In this document: positions 55,410-64,000 of the stretch, in pieces
Layout: every line of letters starts with the position of its first letter
Numbering within the stretch: position 1 is the first letter of the stretch
Assembly (NCBI GenBank): GCA_964017195.1
Contig: OZ024897.1
Location: 37,915,036-37,979,035, forward strand
Origin: Siderastrea radians
Lineage: Eukaryota; Cnidaria; Anthozoa; Scleractinia; Rhizangiidae
Direction of reading: 5' to 3'
DNA: 64,000 bases
Translations under genes and position numbers: made by a program
Notes under the pieces: generated by a model
Told to the model about the DNA's origin: nothing
Databases searched by the model: none
What the model saw: the letters and a program-made list of their open reading frames with translations, nothing else

Positions 55410-58400
55410 GACTGCAATCTCGTTCCCTGAGCCCGCGCCGATTAAGGTAAGCGGAAACGAAAACGCCACGGACTCTGGGATATTCAAAAACCGGATGCCA
55501 CTTTTGCCGTTTTCGTATATAAAGCGCATGCGCGACAGTTTATAACTGAGCATGACACAGCGGCAAAATGAGTGCGCGTTCGCTAACTCGTTCGCGGGCG
55601 GGCGGAAGCAGAGAGACTGGATTCAAGAGAAACCATTCGGGGGAAAATGGTGGCAAATTAAAAATTCCCGTCATATGTTTTCATGTCACGGAGATAAGGC
55701 CGTCACGAAACGGATAAGGTTTTCACCTTGAAGACAGTTCCTAGAGAGACTCTTCTTCCACATATCTTTTTTAGCAAACTAATTGTCTTCGCCACCGTAG
55801 CAAATTTTTCGCTCGAAGTCAATGGCTCGTAAGTAAAACATGAATTGTGTCAGATAAGCTTATACTTTTGTCGTAGCAGTGCTAGCTTTCGCCTTTTCTA
55901 AAGGTAAATTACCTAGCTGTTGTTTAAGGGCCAAACTCGGGATAAGTCCATTTCCAAGCAAAAGATGATTGCAAAGGCTGGTAGTCACAATTAAAGCCAC
56001 AGAAAAACTCGCCTGAAATTAACGCTATAAAGCGAAAACAACATGCAGACCGCTGAGGAAACGACACTTTTGCTTGCTTTATTCATCACGAAGTACAGAA
56101 TTGATACTTACTTATACGTCTTTCTAAAGTGCTTAATTAACTTGGTTTGGCACGATAACTGCAGGAATAAAATTCTGAAACCTTGAGGCAAATTAAAAAA
56201 TATTGGGAAGTCTTATTTTCCGCTAGGTTTAGTTTCCATGGTAGACAAGGTGGCCTTAGTCACAACTCAAACTTACAATCAATCGACTTTTTACAGACGG
56301 AGAGCAAAGAGAAGAAAGTTTGTTATTTCAAGAAGCTTTTTTTAGAAAGAAATAAAAGCGAGAACTACTCTAGAATCACCGAACGGAAAGGGGTTTATAT
56401 AACTGGAGAAGTTATAAAAGTAGTCAGAAACTCATAAGGGCTTGCAACCCCTTATGAGTTTCTGAAGTAGTTGAATAAATGTGCAAAGTATAATCTTCGA
56501 TCACGGCGTTCTGGCATCAGACGGCAGTACTGGAAGAGTTTTCTACAAATCTATAAATTTAGATTTAAATGATTTTAGAAATAAATTCGTTGCAAAATGA
56601 AAGAAACTATAATCACACATGATTTTAAGGGCTGATAGCACGCTGAAGGTTTATTTCATACGAGCCGAAGAAGGCGATTCAAAAAATTGTGATCCAGCTG
56701 TTTATAACTGATGCGTGCCAATTTTTCTTTCTTAGCAAGCGCTCGTAACACCATCTACCTTGTATCAGTACCGGTGCTAATGTAACCTCAACTTGAATAG
56801 CGAAAAGTCTTGATGGAATTGGCTGTTTTCGTAGCGCTCGTGATCGTGAACAAGTTTTGGGAAGACGGAGCAACTGTTGTTGTTTTTCCGAATTTGATTT
56901 CAGTGCGGTCCATTGGAAGTTGAGCAGCCCGAGTGAACGACTGAACTCTTCTGATATATTAAAGGAGTAATCTCTGGAGACACAATAGAGTTTTAGTCTC
57001 GGTCTTCTCTCTCTTCATGCATTTTTATCAACGCGCTGCATCCAACACAAGCCACACAATAAGCTTAATCAAACACTAGCGGCTCCAAACTAATTTTCAC
57101 TTTTGTTGCAAGCACAAAACCTTTTATGCGAAGTGTATGAGTACAACAAGTTTCAACCCCTTTCAACACAACAAACCTTACCTCGCTGACTCTTGCTTTC
57201 TGGTTACAAACTACACAAAACTGGAACTTTCTCTGTTAAGGTAGCTTTCTGATCATAACCGAAAACAAGAAAATGACCGAAAGCCCGCCAAAAAGCCGAG
57301 CATGGGCACTCATTTTGCGGCTGTGTCACTGAGCATGGCCTGAGCATGCGTTATGGGTTGCGTGAAGACAAAAAAGGCTCGAAATATTACGACGTCCCCT
57401 TGTTTTTGGCTTGATTTTGGCGCCTTTGACATTCACGCGAGACTCACGTGAAAATGAAAATGCTCTTCACTCGCAGTCTCGCGAAAATGGCGGCACCGGC
57501 TTCTATAGATTTGTTTCACTTCACGTTAGGAAAGGATACCGGACCTCCAGGAAAAAAGAACGCCAATATTTTGTTGTTGTTGTTGTTAAGGGTAAAGATA
57601 CCATTTGTGTACTGCTACCTGAATATGGAAAATCTCTCAGTGACTAGCTGCCTCCATACGTTTGTGCGTGTGTGTTTTTTAGCAACGGTGGTGAAGAGAA
57701 AATCCACGCTTTTATTAGTAGTCAAACATTAACTCTTTGATGGACAAACAAATATCAAATATGAAAGTTTTGAAGGGCACGGAAAACGTAGCCATTTTCG
57801 AGGAGTTTGAAGAGCCGCCGCAAATTTTATTTCACGTCTTTCGGTCATCTTACAAACCCAATAAATTCTCAGCGGCATCTTGAAAGAAAGCGATAGTCAT
57901 GGACGAAGTTCCAGTTTTAGTTTTTACGCAATTCAAGAAGCCAATCCACGTAAGCTTAAATTCTGTCTTCTGTTCCATCAAATTCACACTTGGCTCCGCG
58001 GAGTGAACGGATACAAAGTCACTTATTTTAACTTCTACGATTGCCCCGGAAAGAATGCCAGCTTCCATCCGCTTTAGACAGTGTTGAGAACAATTTTAAA
58101 GCCACCGTTGACCATTAACGATACTTCAGAGCTAGAAATCAGAGGAACCATTCCAAAAATTGTGCTCCTTTGACCGTCGTTCATCTTGAAGCAAGTATTC
58201 GTTCAGCTTTGTCAAGAAAGAGGCAACATATCGTTACCTTTTTGCGTCTTCTCTCAGATGAATGTGAATTTGACTGCGTTTCGATTCTTTGGAGGTTTGC
58301 ACCGCGCATTTTCTGCTTTCTTTTCCATTGTGCGTCTCTGACGTGATCGAAGTCGCCTATTAAACACATCGCTAGACATTTTCATTTCCTGTAAAACATA

Positions 58401-58503
58401 GTAGCCAATCAGATTTCGATTCGCCAGCATTTTGACAGAGGTCTTGCACCCTTGGTGCTGACCAAGAGGAATGCGGCCTCTGGGAACGAGATTGGTGTGA
58501 CTG
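55410..58503. other. 3.1-kb segment absent from unit A; no recognised gene
   Basis: It is bounded by inverted repeats of about 30 bp (CAATCTCGTTCCCTGAGCC near 55415, complement near 58480). It is also flanked by direct copies of about 45 bp of unit A 3' flank (55268-55313, 58457-58503). It contains a TATA-like TATATAAA near 55518, a 16-bp hairpin at 56425-56464 and short ORFs (57448-57732, for example) with no family features. It could be a non-autonomous transposon. Confidence 0.5.
56425..56464. repeat. 16-bp-arm hairpin
   Basis: CAGAAACTCATAAGGG and CCCTTATGAGTTTCTG pair perfectly around an 8-nt loop. Confidence 0.85.
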
Positions 58504-58887
58504 ATGATAATCTAAGGCATGCGCACTAGGTTTGAATCGTTCTTGCATTTATAAATATTAAATCCGTAGTTTTCCTAGCAATTTTATTTGGCCTGCCAAG
58601 TGTTAGTTTATGGAATCCCAAATAAATGGGCTCCAAAGTCTCCACTGACTCTGAAATCAGTAGGTAAGGGGAGTTCTCTTGTATGCACGGGTGGCTGTTG
58701 TGAGAAAAAATAAAAGTAGAAATGTTTTGTTAAAGTTATTAATTATATTGAGGGGGAGACCACACCCACAGCTCGACAGGATTAGAGTTTCATTGAAAAA
58801 AAAAAAAGGTAACCAGAAAATGAAAACAATCAGATCATGTTACATTAATATGAGAGGAAGCTAGAGTCCATCAAGGTTTGCGAGTAA

Positions 58888-58927
<40 letters not shown>

Positions 58928-59092
58928 CTAGGAAATCAGAAAATTGAAGGGATGGAAGAGAAATAGAGGAGATGTTATGTAGCTAGAAGATAATAAGGTG
59001 GGGGCAATGGTTTTTGTATATTATTTCCTGATTTCTGATCTAATGTGAAATGGTTTAGAGAGATTGAAAAAAAATTGTATAAGGGAAGAAAG
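58504..59092 (+). other. Unit B 3' flank, homologous to 47700-48290
   Basis: Collinear with the unit A flank, with an (AAT)n run at 58896-58924 that unit A lacks. No gene. Confidence 0.65.
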
Positions 59093-59097
59093 TATTT

Positions 59098-59740
59098 TGT
59101 AACAGCCGTAAAATCCGTCCTTTATTCGCTTACTGTAGATCAACGAGACGCTCGACACTGTCCGGCGGTTTACATACATCTTATTCGATGATTTAACATA
59201 TAATACGCGCGAATATTTTGCGAGTTGCGTAGTACAAGCAATGAGCAAAATGTCCGCGCGTATTATATGTTAAACCATCGAATAAGAGATTTATTATTCC
59301 ACTTGGAAAAATCACGTCAAACTTTGGTTTTTTCAGTCCTTGGGCCAGAAAACCTGTGGAACCTGGATTTTGCAGTGCAATACACAATTTTACTGTGTAA
59401 TACGTAGTATATTTTGCGCGTTCTCTTGACCTTATATGGTAAAATGGCGCAAAAGTGGAATAATAAAATGCAAAAATCCGTGTTACCGTAACCGTATTAA
59501 ATCCACGAGTTCACGCAATGTTCGATCCTTTAGTTTCTCCGTAAGTTCCTTGACAAATGACAAATGTCCAGTTAGTGTTCCTTTAGTATTCAATATAAAA
59601 AATCATGAAGCGAAAGAAAACGTTCAGCGCCGAGGTTTGACCTAAACTGGAATGAACCTCGATAAAATCACGTGACCTAAATACTCGGACGGACTGGTCC
59701 GATTCCACAGGACAACCAACATAAGAAACTAGCAGTTACA
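59098..59740. mobile_element. Probable solo LTR
   Basis: It starts TGTAACAGCC and ends GCAGTTACA, with TATTT on both sides (59093-59097, 59741-59745). Unit A is uninterrupted at this position (about 48268-48275). TG...CA termini with a 5-bp duplication and no internal gene indicate a solo LTR, possibly Gypsy type. Inside, 59180-59221 and 59245-59286 form an imperfect inverted repeat. Confidence 0.75.
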
Positions 59741-59745
59741 TATTT

Positions 59746-60479
59746 ATTTTGATAAAGCGATTGTATTCCTTTAATTGAAAGGCTGGGGAACAAAAGGATA
59801 AATCCACACCCATTACTCTTCTGATGTTGTGAATCATCAGAGGCAAAGCAATACTTAGCGAGGATATTCTAGGTGGACGCCGAGTCTCTGCCCGACATCC
59901 TCGTGTCGTGTCCTTGAAAAAGTACATAAGTGAAATAGCAAAAGAAAAGAGAGAAACTAGGAAATTTATTGCTAAAAGAAGAAAAAGTAATGGGTAAAAT
60001 AATAGCAATAAAAGGGAAAATATTGTGATTTTGATTGAGGACACAATCGGTAAGCTGTAAAGTTTGAACTTCTCAGAAACCAACTGCGAGGGAAAAAGAA
60101 GAGATTAGTTGTCGTAGTCTGTCTGACAGCGAATATTTTTGAACGGCGAGAATCTGAGTTGCTGATCTACCGTCTGTACAAAGCCAAAGGAATGAAAATG
60201 ACTTTCCACGAACTCAGCGAAGTAATTCAGTGGATTTGAGCAATTCGTGGCAAAGCGATAGCCAAACACCAAATCAAAATCAGTTGGCAAATTTGTCTCC
60301 ATTTCCTTTATATCTGTACTTGAAATTGTTTACGCTAGTCTTGCGAAAGCTTTGAAATGTTTTCAAATTGTGCCGGGAAACACAGAAAGCGTGAGGTCAC
60401 AACCGTGTTTACATACTCTCATCTAGACACACCTACCGACCAATGAGAGTGCGCGTACTATCTTAAATATTTTATAAAA
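59746..60479 (+). other. Remaining unit B 3' flank, no gene
   Basis: 59746-60030 matches 48280-48640. 60030-60480 has no recognised feature apart from leading into the next promoter copy. Confidence 0.55.
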
Positions 60480-60900
60480 CAAATTGTATTCAAACATAAG
60501 AGTAATCTCAAGTCACTCTAAGCACAGAGTGTGTCGATAACTGGAAGTGTATAAAAGCCGGGCCAAACAAGAGTGAGAGCTGACAAGGGTTGACAATTCT
60601 CGCTTTTGTTTGCCCTGAAACCTCTCGTCCGCTCATGGCGCCTCGTGTCCGCTTTTTGAGTTTGAATCTACTTAAATTGTCATTGGAATCGAGTGAAGTT
60701 CAACTTCTCGAACTCGCCGTACCGGTTAATACTCACGGACTCTAACTGATTATCGTGCTTTCTCAAAGAGGTTGAACTATTGTCCACTCTCGTTCATGCT
60801 TAGCTCAGGTCTTAAGTCTGATATCCTCTCTTCGCTCAGCTTGAAAGTGTTAATTTAATAAGCGAAGCAGTGGCCTCAGTGACAGAAGATGTGTTGCATG
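60480..60900 (+). promoter_or_regulatory. Third copy of the POMK-like promoter and leader
   Basis: TATAAAA at 60550-60556 and the leader closely match 17205-17624, closer than unit B does. About 26 bp spanning the leader's end and splice donor are missing (GCGAAGC runs directly into AGTGGCCTCAG). No POMK exon follows before the window ends, so it is either a unit C with exons further right or a solitary promoter. Confidence 0.6.
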
Positions 60901-61948
60901 TAACAGTTTTATTCCCCGAATTTCCAAGCTGCTACTCGCTTTCGGAAAATGTTGGCTGACTTTCTTTCGCACTCTGAGCGACATATTAAGGAAAAATGGC
61001 GTCTGTAAGACTAATGGGGCAAATTTAATAAATGGATTGTAAATTTTAATTTTTAATGTGTAAGTCTTTAAGGGCGACTTCCCACAAATATCGACTTTTG
61101 GTGGCACAAGTGGAAAAATCGATTTCGCTCATATTTTGCTCATAGATAGGCCGTACGGGCTGTAGTTAGTTTTGTGGGAAATATTTTCGTTGATCTCCCC
61201 GTACACCAAATCAACTCAGCTCAGTCTCACAGTACACAGATTTATTCCTCATCCAAGTCTCAACAGTTACAGGTCACCAGAAAACTTACAAAAGCGAAAA
61301 CGTCTCCGATAGGTTTTGACCACGAGGTCCGAAACTTCAAAACGAGGCTAACCGAACAAAGCTTACATGTACTTGCATGTCACGCAAAATCTACTTTCAA
61401 GTCACGCAAAGAAAACATTCTCGACAGTTTTTCCAAATACGGCTTCCTTTCGTGAAAATTCGAGAAAAACCGTTTTGCCCGAGTTCAGCTCAAAATCGAC
61501 TTCCGGTGAGACGCAATTTTCCCAAAATTTGATCGGTTCGCATATCAAACTAGAACTAGATACGAAACTTCAATTAACATGTGTGGTTTTCCTAAGTCGT
61601 CTTGTACTGATTAACAAAGCGATTTGTAAAATCTAAGTTACTTTTATGCCTGAAACAGATTACAAAAACACGCTATAATTGAGATTTTTTGCAACCAAAT
61701 TTTAGCTCTAAAATATGGCAAATTTTGACTATGGGCGATAACTTAGAATTTCATAAAATGACTTTCTGTGGCTTATTTATATACTGCTTTATTAGAATAT
61801 GAAAAGAAATCCTTGGGCAAATCGCTTTAAGTGACCGGCAGGGGCTCGAGTTCAACCCCTATTTTGTCGAAAATATGGCTTTCGCATTGTAAACAATTGC
61901 GTGACACCGCAAGTCACCGAGACTTACGAGAGCCTAAAGGAACACCAG
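60901..61948. other. No gene seen
   Basis: Unremarkable AT-rich sequence. Short overlapping ORFs at 61174-61636 show no domain features. Confidence 0.5.
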
Positions 61949-62093
61949 GCCCCAGTTGTTCAAAAGTTGGATAGCAGTATCCACCGGATAAATCTCTATC
62001 CAGTGGATAACGCAATTGGTTTCCCTAACACTTATCCACTGGATAGTGATTTATCCGGTGGATAGCGCTATCCAACTTTTGAACAACTGGGGC
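61949..62093. mobile_element. 145-bp hairpin-type MITE
   Basis: The ends GCCCCAGTTGTTCAAAAGTT and the complement pair over most of the length, with CAG on each side (61946-61948, 62094-62096). Inside, TATCCACCGGATAA-type motifs repeat. This family is, as I recall, widespread in marine invertebrates. Confidence 0.75.
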
Positions 62094-62204
62094 CAGAAAA
62101 ATAATTTAAAGACAGAAATATGAAAATGTGTAGGTAGAATTTAGCTAGAGAGGCATTTTCCTCTTGCTTCTCCTTCTCAGTTTTCCGATGCTTGTTAAGT
62201 ATAT

Positions 62205-62237
62205 GTTTGTTTGGTGACGGCGAGTCACCAAACAAAC
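62205..62237. repeat. 14-bp-arm hairpin
   Basis: GTTTGTTTGGTGAC and GTCACCAAACAAAC pair exactly around GGCGA. Confidence 0.85.
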
Positions 62238-62340
62238 ACAAACAAACGCGATCGTCGTTGACCTGTGCTTAAAGGAACTGCATGCCTCTCTCAATCAAAA
62301 GAGAACTTTCGGAAATCAATACAACTTACCAGTAGTAAAT

Positions 62341-63252
62341 ATGTTTGTTTTAATAGACATTCACATATTATGTGATTGTGTCAATATATAGAACGGCTTT
62401 TTTCATGTGAATGTCGCAATCAGTTTGATTAAATATTCTTAATATAATACAGATCGCAAATCTCGCCGTTGATCATCGGCGAAGTGAAACCGTCTGTATA
62501 ATGAAGGACTCAATATCTCGCCGTTGATCATCGGCGAAGTGAAACCGTCTGTATAATGAAGGACTCAATATCTCGCCGTTGATCATCGGCGAAGTGAAAC
62601 CGTCTGTATAAAGAAGGACGCAATATCTCGCCGTTGATCATCGGCGAAGTGAAACCGTCTCATAATGAAGGACTCAATATCTCGCCGTTGATCATCGGCG
62701 AAGTGAAACCGTCTGTATAAAGAAGGACGCAATATCTCGCCGTTGATCATCGGCGAAGTGAAATCGTCTGTATAAAGAAGGACACAATATCTCGCCGTTG
62801 ATCATCGGCGAAGTGAAACCGTCTGTATAATGAAGGACTCAATATCTCGCCGTTGATCATCGGCGAAGTGAAACCGTCTGTATAATGAAGGACTCAATAT
62901 CTCGCCGTTGATCATCGGCGAAGTGAAACTGTCGGTATAAAGTAGGCATCGATATCTCGCCATTGATCATCGGCGAAGTGAAGTTGTCTGTATTATGGAG
63001 AAATAAATATTCCGCCGTTGATCAATGGCGAAGTGAAGGTGTCTTACCCTAGTCCAAACGGGGGACAAAACCATATCCTTTTAAATAGCTCCCCACGAAC
63101 GAAATAAAGCAATTTATCAGTAAATGCGTAAAACAATAGATATTGCAATGTATATTTATTTTTCAATTAGGCTTGATTTAATTGTCCCGGTTCGGCTGAC
63201 TGGGATTACTTTTTGCTCGTAAAACCAACTTGTTGGAGTGAAAATAGGGTTG
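62341..63252 (+). mobile_element. Second minisatellite-bearing element (type B array plus dispersed repeat)
   Basis: The left part (62354-62465) matches 11725-11860. About 11 type B units of 55 bp follow (62461-63035), each with TCGCCG-TTGATCAT-CGGCGA. The array then joins directly to the repeat at 63046-63252, a copy of 10548-10780. It shows that array and dispersed repeat travel together. Confidence 0.8.
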
Positions 63253-64000
63253 TTATGCATCAGTCAAGTCCAGCTGCGCCCATGCCCCCCCCCCCCCCCC
63301 AGCTAACCCACAGGCATTAGCATTTTTTTTCTCTTGGATGGCAAATCCCCAGGGGTGGGGACACTTAACAGGAGTACCCAACGACTGCTTCAGGGAAAAT
63401 CGATTGTAGAGTGAACTAAACATCACCTGCAGGTCTCCGTGTCAATCTTGTTTAATATTTAACTTTCCTGGGAAAAAAATACCCGCTCTTCACTGCCAGC
63501 GAGCAGGACTTTTAATCAATAAAAATCCCAGCCAGCATCAATTTTGAAGTTTGTCAACGAGCCAGCAAAATTAAAATCGCCAAAAAAAAGAAATATCCAG
63601 CCAGCGGTAGAGGAAATATTTCCAGTTTGCCAGCAAGTGATCATGTATACTATTTCTTAGCCAGCCAGAGAACTTTTGAAGTAAATTTTGCGAAAATGAC
63701 TGCATTTCGGGGGGGGAGTGCGCAACATCATTTTTTTGGGGGGGAGGGGGTGCGAATTTAATATAACGGTATATTTATTTATGAGCTACACTCTTCGTTG
63801 ACTACAACGTTTTTATTTATTTATTTATTATTTTTTGGAGAGTTTACAATCGTTGAAAAGCTAAAATGTACCATAGCAAAGTGCACTACCCAACGTGAAA
63901 TACATGTAGTTTATCCAGTAAAAATTCAATTTTTATAGCAACGGTGTAAATGGAAGAAGTTTTTACTCACGTGAACATTGAACACAAAAAAATGTGCTTC
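63253..64000. other. No gene seen; homopolymers and AGCCAGC-rich stretch
   Basis: A C-run at 63285-63300, repeated CCAGCCAGC words at 63490-63670 and G-runs at 63709-63750. No coding region. Confidence 0.5.

Noticed and set aside
57411..57732. Overlapping ORFs in the 3.1-kb segment
   Set aside because: Two frames are open over the same bases with no domain features; no splice or codon support.
60850..61636. Possible exons after the third promoter copy
   Set aside because: None of the ORFs resembles the POMK-like exons, and the leader's splice donor is missing.

Overview
The window is animal nuclear DNA, most likely from an anthozoan cnidarian and probably a stony coral. It is AT-rich, its introns have GT/AG borders, and single-copy coding sequence is sparse. 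It carries an unusually mixed transposon load: Penelope-like elements with hammerhead ribozymes, a CR1/Jockey-type LINE, BEL/Pao, IS630/Tc1 and Mutator-like elements, tRNA-derived SINEs and several MITEs. The organism is inferred from this mix and from remembered family similarity, not from a search.

Left part (2-9116): a long degenerate transposon-type gene. An intronless RecQ-type helicase reads, apart from two frame breaks, straight into a WRKY/GCM1-like zinc finger. Intron-split exons follow with a Mutator-like (MULE) DDE transposase core and a small Tudor-like C-terminal domain. The helicase exon is cut by a truncated antisense LINE. Two introns hold a head-to-head Penelope pair and a SINE.

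Middle-left (9.1-17.2 kb): no host gene recognised. It holds a 309-bp tandem duplication, an element built of 55-bp palindrome-containing repeats (a second copy lies at 62.3-63.25 kb), a TTAA-flanked MITE and a 2.9-kb segment with about 530-bp inverted arms.

Right part (17.2-60.9 kb): a tandem duplication of a protein O-mannose kinase (POMK-like) gene. Unit A has a promoter and 5'UTR exon at 17.2-17.6 kb and coding exons at 32628-33140 and 46955-47551. Unit B has its promoter at 49.5-50.25 kb and coding exons at 51951-52457 and 54162-54758. A third promoter copy at 60.5-60.9 kb starts a possible unit C. Both coding regions are open, giving type II membrane proteins of about 369 and 367 residues. 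Comparing the units dates many insertions. Unit A intron 1 gained about 13.5 kb, including a nearly complete two-gene IS630/Tc1-type transposon (22660-26433). Its intron 2 gained a BEL/Pao element and a 3.3-kb inverted-repeat element. Unit B's downstream region gained two MITEs with 9-bp target duplications, a 3.1-kb segment and a probable solo LTR.

Two arrangements look least familiar to me. One is the helicase-zinc finger-MULE-Tudor composite. The other is the IS630/Tc1-like transposon whose transposase converges on a second gene encoding a PB1-domain, zinc-knuckle protein. Frameshifts, boundaries and motifs were read by eye; no alignment or database search was run.
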